The notes under the pieces: model-generated | Database searches by the model: none | Told to the model about the DNA's origin: nothing | Seen by the model: the letters and a program-made list of their open reading frames with translations, nothing else | Shown here: one piece after another, positions 1 through 20,216 of the stretch | Layout of the letters: each line of letters opens with the position of its first letter | Numbering within the stretch: the stretch's first letter is position 1 | Program-made: the position numbers and the translations under genes | From: Corticium candelabrum | Lineage: Eukaryota; Porifera; Homoscleromorpha; Homosclerophorida; Plakinidae | NCBI RefSeq assembly: GCF_963422355.1 | Contig: NC_085094.1 | Location: forward strand, 3,051,234-3,115,233 | DNA length: 64,000 bases | Direction of reading: 5' to 3'

Positions 1-63
1 GTAATGGACACGTAGATTAGCTATTGCTTTGGTGCTATAGTTCATTTATGAAAAAATATGTAT

Positions 64-365
64 TGACAGACAGACAGACAAACAGGCTTGGGTAGTTCAG
101 TTGCTTTGCTTAGATGGTGTATAATAGTTCAATGTTTGGAAGTATATGTATTGACAGACTGACGGACAAACAGACAGACAGACAGACAGGCAGATAGACA
201 TACAGACTGACGGACAGATGGACAGACAGATAGACAGACAGGCAGATTTAGCCTTTTTAATTTTGAGGCAGAGACAAGGATTAGTGTATATTTAGTGTTG
301 TAATTGTGCTTAAAATGTATTGAAATAAATGAAGACAGGCAGATGACAGACAGACAGACAGACAG
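64..365. repeat. GACA tetranucleotide tracts in ARMC8 intron
   Basis: Interrupted (GACA)n runs at about 64-90, 150-245 and 331-364, inside the intron before the first visible ARMC8 exon. No coding potential is seen in 1-405 apart from frames created by the repeat. Confidence 0.85.
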
Positions 366-405
366 GTTAGATTCTGAATTGACTAACATTTGTATTCATT
401 TTTAG

Positions 406-6006
<5,601 letters not shown>

Positions 6007-7599
6007 CTACAAATCAAGATTTCCATCAATGAGACTTGTGTCCATTGTGAACGCTCGTTCAACAGGAGTTACCCCAAAGAACGACTGCAAAACCTTCACC
6101 ACAACCAGCTTGGCAGAGCTCGCAAATTGCTTGAAATTTTCTCTCACAAACTGGACCATTCCAGAAAGAGTGAAGTCAACGGCCACCACCTCCTCGTGCT
6201 CAAACTTGTCTTTCAACCCTGCGGTTGTAAATCGTGACTTGAGCTGCTCAAATGTCAGCCGATTGTCAGGACGCACTCGTTTGTCATTCAAATCAATGAA
6301 TCCACAAAGGCCCCACTCGTGTGTGTCATACTTGAGGTAAACAGTCGATAAAGTAATTGCATCGACATCGTTTCCTTCCAAAACTACACGAAGCTCTTCA
6401 TTCAGTCCACGAGCTGCAGTTCTCACCAATGAGACTTTGGTCTTTCCATCTTCAATGAAGTCCTTTACAGAACAGCTTTCCACAGCTCCACAAGTGAAAT
6501 CTCCAGGACTTGCAAGACCCTCTCGCTTCGCTCGACGTGCAAAAATAAACTTTGGTGTTGGTTTGTCTGCTGTGATCACTGCAACATGGAGACCAAATGA
6601 ATTGCTATATACGTTGCTGACAATCCCCTTAGCTGGAACAGCCTCTTCTTTCTGTTCTGGCGTCAGGTCCATCCACAGTTTGCGCATTGCACGATGTATG
6701 ACATACTCTGTCTGAGCAAATTTGAGAACAATCTGTTGCTCTTCTTCTTCTCCTTCTCGTGGCAGATTTAGTGACTTCAGAGCAATGGCAGGGTTGTTAT
6801 CAATTTTGCCTTCTCTTGCCCATCTGCCAAATTCTGACATATTTTCTTGGAATTTGCCTTCAAGATATAGATCTGATGGCTTTACAACAACTGGTATCGG
6901 TTTGCCAGACTGAAATTTAACTACACGGACTTCACATATGAGATCAGAGTGCTCATATCCTTCTGGTAGCTTCTTAGTACGAGAAGTGCCTTCTGTGCTC
7001 TAAACACACCCAGGAGAGAGAGAGAGAATATAAATTAATATCAATACATGAGAAAGAACGACACCTCTGTAACTCTGCTGTCTGCAACAAAAATCTTGGT
7101 GTCCTCCAGAAATCCACACGAGAAGAATTCTCCGGATTCATCTTTTACACGAAATGGGTTCTCACGATCTGAACATGTAATACAATAACATGTACATCTT
7201 TTAGTACCAATGCCAAATTCTCAAAATTCATGTGATTGGAAGTAACTATCAACTTTATAAATCAGAAGGCTCAACAAAATGGACTTAAAACGTTTTAATC
7301 ACACACGCACACGCACTCACAATTATTAGATCAACACATTTAGACAAACATAAACTAGCACTGCTTAAAACAGCAGTCAATGAGTCATCGGTCTTATAAT
7401 TATTAGTCATCTTTGTAAGGCAAAACTCTGGGCAAACAATACCAACTGATGAACTGACCTTTGTAATAAAGATCATTAACTTGACTAGAGTTCGCTCTAT
7501 CCGCAGGTTTCTCCACATTGCATCGTTGTATTATTGCCAATAGTTCTGGTGCAAGGTTTTCGGGAATCTCAAATCTCTCATCATCTGGAGGTTCAGTCG

Positions 7600-7630
<31 letters not shown>

Positions 7631-8335
7631 ACTTGAGGCTGGATAATCCAAGTTAATCTGATGCCAAGGTGTTTTTCCAGTAATTAGAAACAGCAAGATA
7701 AGACCATAACTAAACACATCACTCTTAAGACATAATTCTTTCGACAGTTGATGCAATGAGGTTCGACTGGGCCACAATTCGGGTGCCATCCAACGAGCAT
7801 GTCCGCCGTAAGTCTTTATGTTATCTCGACTTAAAGGTAGAGATAGACCAAAATCAGCAAGTTTCACTCGAGGATGAATCTGACCTTCATCCAGCTAAAC
7901 AATCACAACACTTTCAAAATATGAACTCAAATTTAAAGACCAAGTTTAATTAACCAGTATGTTGTCCGGTTTCAAATCCATATGAGCTATCGGAAATGGC
8001 TTGTGTTTGTGAAGGTATAAGAGGCCACTCAAGATCTGCTTTCCAAAGTCCCACACTTCAGAGTACGGAAGACCTTCCCTTTCACGGGTGACAGTTTTGG
8101 CAACGTATCGTTGTAAATTGCTTGAGATAAACTCCATGACGAGGTAATGACGACCAGTAGGGATTGTCTCATTGCTGGAGTCAATCTGGATTTCAGTGGT
8201 TTGACCGACACCTCTGAACTCAACCACATGGTCATGAGTGAGAGACCTCAACAATAAGCAGATTTCATGCACACGTTGCACACGTGCTAAGAGACACACA
8301 CACACACACACGCACGCACGCACGCATGCACGCAT

Positions 8336-8408
<73 letters not shown>

Positions 8409-9211
8409 AGTAGCAACAATTAACATAATGTTTTGAAATCTTTCAACATTTCATTCGTAAATTGCTGCTTAACTACTATGTAATTGACTTGTGTGTATAA
8501 CAATCACGTTACACACACACGTTTGTATGTGATGTGTGGACACATATAGCACACACAAAAATTATTATAAAATCAACCATAAATTTATGTTGAGTTTTGT
8601 TTATCTCAAAATATCTCAAAAGTTAACAAAACAAAATATATAAATTTATTAATATCAACTCCATATAAACTATTTCATATTAAAATTTAAATAATGTATT
8701 ATGTAACAATTACTATTATATTGTAATTTATATATTGTATCACTTGAGTAGTCGACCCTCAGCAATTGATTCCTCTAATCTGACGTCATCATTCAGAAGT
8801 TTGATGGCAACCTTGCTCCCTGTGTACGACCCTTGATACATTTTCGAAAACTGTCCACTTGCCTTCAACTTTATCCATCGAGGTGAATCAAAATCATTTT
8901 GCTGAATAACTCCCGACTGAGAAACTAACAGAGGATTGATATCAATTAAATATTTATAAGCAATGTTCGTACAAAAGCTAAATTTTTGTACCTGCTCGAT
9001 TTTTCCAGACGTTTAGTGTATCTACCAGCTGCTCTGCTTTCGCCTCCAACGAGGAAATCATTCGGACGTGGTCGGGTGGTGAGTTGTCGCTTGTTTTTAG
9101 CTTGCCTAGTTGCTCTCTGATTTCTGACGCATTTTCCACTGCTTTCTTGATGTCACTGAGAGTCATTGGCACTGAAAGCTCTTGTAGGTCGTCACGTACG
9201 TTTGAGTTCAT
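6007..9211 (-). CDS. Kinase A: protein kinase with C-terminal Nudix-like domain, intact
   Basis: Six exons by splice signals and phase: 9211-8992, 8924-8744, 8246-7955, 7894-7459, 7168-7065, 6999-6007; 741 aa. Start chosen because the other copies share an M(N/S)S(N/S)VRDDLQ opening. Residues 1-73 form an unrecognised helical region. The kinase domain runs about 90-375: a weak glycine loop (GQFSKMYQG), VAIK lysine K115, catalytic HMD 222-224 in [11 protein letters not shown] 245-247 and MAPE ending at E270, so all catalytic residues are present and HRD is altered to HMD. A run of about 12 serines interrupts the C-lobe. Exon 6 (412-741) has a Nudix-box-like pattern: PGDFTCGAVES (from about 576) and ARGLNEEL (to 614); the box is diverged, so hydrolase activity is uncertain. 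Likely a Ser/Thr signalling kinase of RIP/TKL style; family placement is inference. Confidence 0.85.
7603..7633 (-). repeat. Coding AGC/CTG triplet repeat (polyserine)
   Basis: A run of CTG triplets on the + strand reads as about a dozen Ser codons in kinase A exon 4. Kinases B, C, D and E have shorter, interrupted versions of the same tract, so its length is labile. Confidence 0.85.
8295..8407. repeat. CACG/CA repeat in kinase A intron 2
   Basis: A mixed CA, CACG and CATG array ending about 50 bp before the exon 3 acceptor (read on the - strand). Kinases B, C and E have a CA array at the same intron position. The rest of this intron (8408-8743) is AT-rich with nothing recognisable. Confidence 0.9.
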
Positions 9212-9269
9212 GATTAATTGCCTTAATCGGCCAGACCGTTCGAGGGCGCGCGGCAAGTGATTGACAGTC

Positions 9270-9650
9270 AAAATATTATTGTAGGTAATTTAGTGACACA
9301 CTGAAATTAACTATACAACGAGCATGTTGAATTAAATGTTGGCTGCATGAATGTTGCAAGCAGCGTAACAAGCATGCAGATTCCAATTTGAAGTAGCAGT
9401 TCACGACTTAGTTGTGTGATGGCTTGAGTCCTAGTCAATTGTTTAGGTGTGGCTATCCACACTTTTGGGATTTAATTACTAGTGTTTAGTGTTGGTAGTC
9501 TTCAATGTAACTCGTCTTCACTTATTCATAATTGCATGCGATCAAGTCATTAAAATTTCTACAGTCTCTCAACGACTACAAAAGATCCTCTCTAATAAAA
9601 ATAAAAGTTACCGGTAAAAATCCTGTCAATAAAGTTAAACATATCACTGC
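9270..9650 (+). pseudogene. ARMC8 relic (two exon remnants and 3' flank)
   Basis: Decayed copy of ARMC8. About 9277-9440 aligns with the intron and exon around 3935-4090 (shared stretch GCAGATTCCAATTTGAAG, then GATGGCTTG and CAATTGTTTAGGT). About 9480-9560 follows the exon at 4157 (CTTATT and GATCAAGTCATT). The final part matches the ARMC8 3' flank near 5905-5975 (AATAAAAA, GTCAATAAAG). It lies exactly between kinases A and B. The intervening exons are missing. It is best explained as the left part of a tandem duplication that carried the ARMC8 3' end together with a kinase. Confidence 0.8.
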
Positions 9651-9715
9651 AAGTTGATATACTAATCTAAATATCTAACAGTAACTTGTTGTTATGTCTA
9701 TGAATCAAAATTTCC

Positions 9716-13006
<3,291 letters not shown>

Positions 13007-13646
13007 GATTAATTGCCTTGCTTAGCCAGACCGTTTGTGGGAGCTCGAGCTGTGTGATTGGTTACAATTTGCTGATTGCCCGGTTGCTGGTTAGGTAATT
13101 ATTGAAAGTAGCAAATTTCTAATTATCTATTTGTGAGTTCATATTTGCTCAAAAAGAAAATGCGTTGCTGCAATGTGATGATTGCAATGGTTTAAATTAC
13201 ACAATTAAATTAAATAAGCATTTAGACTGTTGTGATTGTGATAAAATAATATCTAGTTAATTCAGGTAATGGTCGTCTAACTATTGTATTGTTCTTCATG
13301 TAGATGTTTCTTGCTATAGTTTGAGTTTGTTTGCTGCTGATTTTGGTTATCTAAGATAGTAAGTATGGACCAGCCCTTTAGTTTGGAGATGTCAATCAAT
13401 TGGATGTGACTACACATTTATATCTAGTTGCCTAGCAAATCTGTGTTTTGTTAATATTTTAAAAATTGTAATATATTTATTGCTATTAATGTGTAATTGT
13501 GTTAGATAGCAGCAAATGTTGATTCGCAGCACAAATATATAAATAGCCCTATTAATTAATGTGACGACAAAATGCATGCTCGTCTAATAAATGTAGTCTT
13601 ACGTAGCGAAAAGGGGAGGGGTTGCGTTCAGAAACGCGAGGTCATT
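13007..13646. promoter_or_regulatory. Divergent intergenic region, kinase B / CARD gene 1
   Basis: About 640 bp between the kinase B start and the conserved CARD-gene upstream segment. Long stretches are shared with the regions of the two other pairs (30267-30895 and 40863-41495), including AGGTAATTATTGAAAGTAGC, TAAGATAGTAAGTATGGACC and GACGACAAAATGCATGCTCG. This conservation among copies marks it as a probable shared promoter; no TATA box or defined factor site was identified. Confidence 0.6.
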
Positions 13647-13731
13647 AGACCACGCCGTTTTGTGACTTGAGTTCATTTGTTTACCAGTTAGTTTTACGCA
13701 TTACGTGAGTTCTATTTTATTTCGCTGTTTA
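13647..13731 (+). repeat. 85-bp CARD-gene leader, left copy beside the P-like element
   Basis: Matches 22120-22203 with a few differences. CARD genes 2 and 3 have this segment only once, directly before their ATG, so here it is duplicated on either side of the transposon at 13732-22119. Confidence 0.75.
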
Positions 13732-15757
13732 TATATAGAGAGATTTGCGACAACCCGTATCAAGGGCGCCATTTTGTTTCCATGCGCGCTACGTAAAAAA
13801 TCTGTCTAAAATCATACTAAGCTACTACTGTTTCTACATTAAAGTGAGTTTTACGTTGCTACTCGTTGCAACTATTGGACTATGATTTACTTCTTCAAAA
13901 GCTCGATTTGTGTCGTTTCCTGATCATCGTGGTTTCGACTGAGAGCGCTACCGAAATACAGAGATTCCAAATGAACCGTTTGCAAGATTTCAGTTGTTCT
14001 TGTCAATGTTTGCACTGCAGGACAGACGTTGTATTGTTCAAACAACCGATCTGAACAGTTCTGCAAGGAGAACCTCGCGCTTTGGCCTCGGAATTCCAAC
14101 ATTTGTATGTTCTGTAGACGTTTCTTTCTGCAATGAATGGTACAAATAAAACGATGGCTCATCATCAGAAGCTCAAGTTACAAAAGGTATAAATGCGATG
14201 CTTAATCACATGTTACACAAGCACACATGTATACTCATGCACACATTTGTTGACTAGCTAGAGTTGTGTTCCCATGCATACAAGGGCATTCATTTTCATT
14301 TTAATTTTTTGACTAATTTTTATCATTGTCATGCTCTTGCTTCCTAGTTCACCTTGACTCTGATTCTTTTATTTCTCTAACTCCTGTTTTCTTTTACGTT
14401 TCATCTGCTTGCATAGAATGTGTAAGCGAACAGTCAAGTACCTTGATAGTAGCTTCTGCTTGATATTATGACAATTGAGGAACAAATCATGTACTGTTAT
14501 TTCTTCAGCCTTGTCCAACAATAATCTTTTCACATTTTTTGATGTCATCAACACTGATTCATCGAAGTTCCTTAGCATGACTTCTACTTTGAGCATCATA
14601 GAGAATGCTTTCTCTGATACCTGAGTAAGGCATCCTTGCCTATACTCTTTTAGAATAGTGAACGTTGCTGAGTCTTGATCACTTAGATCACAGCTGGTCA
14701 CTTCCACAAAACAACCTGTGCAGATTTCTTCATTTTTCTTTATGCTGTGTAGGCAGTATCCTACAAGGTAATATAAGCTGTTCAACTCAGCCTTCTGAAT
14801 GTCATCTATGCAATTTGCTTCTGATATTTCCACTTCTAAATCTTTCAGATCCAGTTCAGTACTTGGTAGCTTCAATGGCTGGTCAAGAAAGTCAATTGCT
14901 ATGTCTCTATCATCTTCTTGGTAGTTTCCTTGATATGCATGAGGTTGTTTCAAGAACTGTGCAATGCAAATGACTTTTAATGCGTATTTAAATGCCAGTG
15001 GTGAATTAAGGACTAGGATTTTTTAGCCTGACCAAACTAAAAAGATTTTCAAGGCAATCTTGAGTAAGACGTACGACTTGTTAAAAGGAGCTTGTATCCC
15101 ATTGAAAGCATGCAACTTCTCTTGGATACCAAGAACACTGTTTGTAGAGATTATAATCCCTGCTTGCACGGGTTTCCAGTCATTTTTATCTCCAATTTTC
15201 ATGCTCTGTACTAAGTTGATAATAGACGTAAGAAATATTAGAGCTTCTTCATATTTATCACAATTCAATCTGCTTAGTGCAACTGCAGGGTACCTGCTTG
15301 TCATGAAATCAAACCACCGGTTAAACACATCCAGAAACCAAGCAGTAGAAAGATATTCATTTCCTCGGCCTTCTTCTTTCACAAGGTATTGAAGTCCAGA
15401 GCTCACTGACTTACTAAACAGATGCAGTGCATGTGATACTTTCATTTTCTCAAAATGTGATGGAGAAATAGTGGCGTTAGTTAGCTTTGGTGCTAATTTT
15501 AAATCATGATGGTTCTCAAACTCTACTAGATCTCTTACAGGTGTAATGGACACAAAACTACAGTTCAAGTTGTTTGCTTTAACAACATCATCAGGTAGAG
15601 TGATGACTTTGCCACTAACCAAAGCTGCCTTACAATTCTTTATTAGGTGAGGAACATCAGCAAGAAAATATAACCATTTGGTTGGACTTTGAGGATGTAC
15701 TACTTTGCTAACAGTATTGCAGTGTAGTCCAGTCATGAGGCCAAAGCTTCTCCACAG

Positions 15758-15885
15758 TGTATGGTAATTAGTAGAGTTATTGATATTGATCACTGACTAT
15801 AGAGTAGAGTGTATGAACACAACGTGAGTAGTAGTTCTGTACACTAGAGTAAGGTGTATACCAAGAGAGTAACACATACGATACA
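15758..15885 (+). repeat. 5' LTR of element A
   Basis: 128 bp, TG...CA ends, preceded by target-site copy CACAG at 15753-15757. About one difference from the 3' LTR. Confidence 0.9.
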
Positions 15886-18800
15886 TGGTGTCAGGAATGA
15901 GTCATGTCTGAACATGAAGAGAACGAGCTTGAGGTGCCACCTGCGGAAATGGCAGCGCAAGCTACAGCCATTATGCCCGTACTACGAAGCAATGTTCCGT
16001 TGCCGCATCGACTCAAAGTGACAGGCAACGTGTCGGTGCAGTGGAGGCAGTGGAAGCAAGTGTGGGACTCATATGAGTTGGTTTCAGGATTGAAGAGCCA
16101 ATCAGGTGAGTACAGAGTTGCCACATTCATTACGTGTATTGGCCCAGATGCTCTGGAAGTATACAATGCGCTCCCGTTTGAGACGCCAGCTGATGCGCAG
16201 GACATTCAGAAGGTTCTTGGTCTAATGGAAGAGCATTTTATAGGAGAAACGAATACGATATATGAGCGATACAATTTCCAGAGGAGGCAGCAAGAGGACA
16301 ACGAAGCGATTGATCAGTATGTTACTGCATTGAGAACTCTTGCTCGCACATGCTCGTTTGGAACAAATGCAGATGAACGTTTGAGAGATCAAATTGTGTA
16401 TGGAGTGAAACCGAATGTGCTACGGAAGCAACTATTACAAAAGAAAGGTTTGACACTAGCTGAATGCCTAGACATGTGTAGAGCCTATGAGGCCACCACA
16501 CAGCAGATGAAAGTGATGACAGGAGAAGAGTTGGTACATTCCGTGAGTAAACGGCGAACAAAGCCTGAGAACTCTAGGAAGTCATCAGACAAGGAACGTA
16601 AACAAACACAGAGGACTCTCACGGGTCAGAGTCAGAACACGCCCAAACCAGAGTGTCAATATTGTGGTTTGACACATGAACGAGGTGCAGACAAGTGTCC
16701 TGCATACGGCAAAGAATGCACGTATTGCCACAAGAGGAATCATTTTGCTTGGAAGTGCAGATCAAAGCGACAGAGAGACACACGACAGCGAGTACATGTA
16801 GCTACCAACAGAGATGAAAGCGAAGAAGATGATGAATGCCTGACTCTTACGCTGACTCCGCCTCAACAGGATGTTCAGGTGATGCAATGCAGAGACAACT
16901 ATGCCTGGAATTATCAGCGCCAGGTCTATGCCAACATGCACATCAATGGAAAAGGTGTCAAATTCCAGCTTGACACGGGCGCCACGTGCAACGTGCTTAA
17001 AAGGAATGAGGTTCCCAGAGAGACCAAGATTATGCCCACAGCACAGATGATAACTTTGTATGATGGAAGCAGAGTTAAGCCATATGGCAAATGCAAAGTG
17101 AACGTGACAAATCCTAGAATAGAGAAAACGTATGATGTGGAATTTGTTGTGATACAAGATGCGCAAAATTCAATTTTGGGCTCAGCTACTGTGCAACAGA
17201 TGGGTTTGTTAACTGTTCACCATGAGATGATTCAGAAGATAGCCACTGACAAAGAGGTTAAGCCAAGGAGCAAAGAGCACACACACACAATGCTGCAGAA
17301 GTACCATACAGTATTTGAGAAGGCAGTCGGTCTTCTAGGAAATGATCTACATCTAGATGTTGACCGATCAAGGAAACCAGTCCAGATGCCAGTGAGGCGC
17401 ATCCCAGTTGCTATTAAAGGAAAGTTGAAAGCAGAACTTGATCGTCTTGAGAAGCTTGGTGTACTTGGAAGAATTGATGAGCCTACAGAATGGGTATCGA
17501 GTTTAGTGATTGTCAAGAAACCCAATGGCAGTTTGCGATTATATTTGGATCCAAAGCCATTAAATGCAGTTTTGAAAAGGAGCCATTATCAAATCCCAAC
17601 GTTGGAAGATTTATTACCACAATTGGCTAATGCAAAAGTCTTCAGCGTTGCAGATGTCAGGAATGGGTACTGGCATGTTCCTCTTGATAGGGAGTCGCAG
17701 AAACTCACCACGTTCGGTACACCTTTTGGGAGATACTGTTGGCGAAGAATGCCCTTTGGTATCTCAGTTGCACCAGAAATATTTCAACAACGGTTACAAG
17801 AGGCCATTGAAAGTCTAGATGGAGTGTTTGCAATTGCAGACGACATACTCATTGCAGGCAATGGCATTACCTATGCAGAAGCAGTTAAGGATCACGACAG
17901 GAAACTTGAGATGTTTTTGAAACGATGTCAGAAGAAACAGATTTGTCTGAACAAGGATGAGTTTCGATTGAAATTAAGATCAGTAGCATACATGGGTCAT
18001 CTACTGACTGATGAAGGAGTTAAACCAGATCCTAAGAAGATAACAGCGATACATCAGATGCCGAAACCAACTGATGTTGCAGGAGTTAGACGCATGCTTG
18101 GTATGGTCACATATTTGGCAAAATTTCTGCCACAACTGGCTACTATGTCAGAGCCTTTGAGACAGCTGACCAAACAAGATGTTGAGTGGATTTGGACCTA
18201 TGAACAGGACAAAGCGATGGACAGTATCAAGAAAGCAATCACACAGGTTCCAGTTCTCAAGTACTTTAATGACAAGGAAAGAGCAACTCTTCAGTGCGAT
18301 TCTTCGGGACTAGGAATTGGAGTAGCACTAATGCAAGGAGGGCAACCAGTGGCTTATGCCAGTCGAGCTTTAACTTCTACGGAGCAGCAATATGCGCAAA
18401 TAGAAAAAGAACTGCTATCAATATTATTTGGTCTAGAGAGGTTTGACACATACACATTTGGACGGCAAGTCAGAATACAAACAGATCATAAACCTCTTGA
18501 AGCTTTGCACAAGAAACCGCTACACTCCGTTCCCAAAAGATTGCAACGAATGTTTCTACGCATGCAGCGTTATGATGTGACCGTAGTCTACAGAAAAGGC
18601 AAGCACATGTTCTTAGCAGATACCTTATCGAGAGCCTATGTAGCTGATGAAGGCAGTGATGCATGCCTTGATGGAGAAGTACTACATCTGGATGATGAGG
18701 ATGCAACAGAGTATCTACCTATGACCCGAACTAGTATTGAGATGTTACAGCAAGGAACACAGACAGATGAAACACTGATGCAGTTGAAGAATATGATTCA

Positions 18801-20088
18801 GAATGGATGGCCAGAGCACAAGAACAATGTTTCACAGTCAATCAGGCAGTACTATGATATTAGAGATGAGCTGTTATATCAGAATGGTATCATCTTTAAG
18901 GGTGATAGAGTCATTGTTCCTCATAGCTTGAGAGCAGCAATGCTAGATAGAGTTCATTATGCTCATATAGGCATGAACGGCTGTCTGAGACGAGCCAAAG
19001 AGTGTATATACTGGCCCGGCATGGATGCGGAGATACGAGAGTATGTATCTAGATGTACTACTTGCAGAAGCTTCGATGTAAAGCAGCCCAAGGAGTCTTT
19101 GATTAGTCACACTTTTCCTCTAGGACCATGGGCAAAAGTTGGGACTGATATTTTTTCACTTTCAAGATTATGAGTACCTGATGACTGTGGACTATTATAG
19201 TTCTTTTGTGGAAGTCGATCGCCTGGAAAAGGCCACTTCGAAAGAAGTCATCAAATGTTTGAAGAGACACTTCTCACGGTATGGCATCCCTGACACAGTT
19301 GTCAGCGATAATGGACCGCAATATTCGTCTCAGGAATTCGCTGAGTTTTCCAGGAATTGGTCATTTCAACATACCGTCACAAGCCCATACTATTCCCAAT
19401 CCAATGGCAAGGTGGAAGGGTCGATCAAGACAGTCAAAAGAATGATGAAGAAAGCCGCTGCAACAGGCAGTGACCCGTGGTTATGTCTATTAGATTATAG
19501 AAATACTCCAACTGAAGGTTTACAATCAAGCCCTGTGCAGAGACTAATGGGAAGACGAACGAAAACGAGATTACCAACCACAACAAGTTTGTTGAGACCT
19601 GAAATTCATGATGAATCGGAAGCTATTAGACGACAAAAGCTAAAACAAGCACATTACTATAACCAGGGAAGCAAGGATTTGCAACAATTGAAGCCGACAC
19701 AGATAGTGAGAATACAACCATCTGGACAACACAAGACATGGAGAAAAGCAATGGTGACTAAGCAAGTGGGAATAAGATCGTACGAAGTTGAAACAGAGGG
19801 TGGAACTTATATACGACGAAATAGAAGACAACTACGAGCTACAACTGAAGATCACAACACCAGCACAGCTGATCCACCAGTAACACGAAAACAATCAGAT
19901 GCAGTGACCAAATCTAGTCCAACTACCGAGTCTATCATTGCACAACCAAGACCACAATTACAGCAGAAGCCTACCACCACCAGGAGCGGAAGAACAACCA
20001 GACCTCCTAAGTATTTGAAGGATTATGTAACAAAGTAACATATAGTTTGGTTTACTTTTTTTTTGTTTTTTTTTTAAAGAAAGAAGGA

Positions 20089-20216
20089 TGTATGGTAATT
20101 AGTAGAGTTATTGATATTGATCACTGACTATAGAGTAGAGTGTATGAACACAACGTGAGTAGTAGTTCTGTACACTAGAGTAAGGTGTATACCACGAGAG
20201 TAACACATACGATACA
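20089..20216 (+). repeat. 3' LTR of element A
   Basis: 128 bp, preceded by a T-rich stretch and a purine tract (AAAGAAAGAAGGA), followed by target-site copy CACAG at 20217-20221. Confidence 0.9.

Larger units (their letters stand above)
15758..20216 (+). mobile_element. Ty3/gypsy-type LTR retroelement A, young, near complete
   Basis: Fossil LTR element inserted in the transposase of the P-like transposon. Two 128-bp LTRs (15758-15885 and 20089-20216) start TGTATGG and end GATACA, with a 5-bp target duplication CACAG on both sides. A PBS-like TGGTGTCAGG follows the 5' LTR and a purine tract precedes the 3' LTR. Parts in order: gag-like region with CCHC knuckles (about 15904-16800), aspartic protease with DTGA (about 16970), reverse transcriptase with a YxDD-type ADD motif (about 17380-17950), RNase H (about 18240-18620), integrase with HHCC zinc finger and core (about 18900-19700). 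The LTRs differ at about one position in 128, so insertion is recent. The coding region looks nearly whole, with about one break. Confidence 0.9.

Noticed and set aside
13887-14165. A 92-residue - strand frame at the left end of the P-like element
   Set aside because: No similarity recognised and no splice connection to the transposase; left out.
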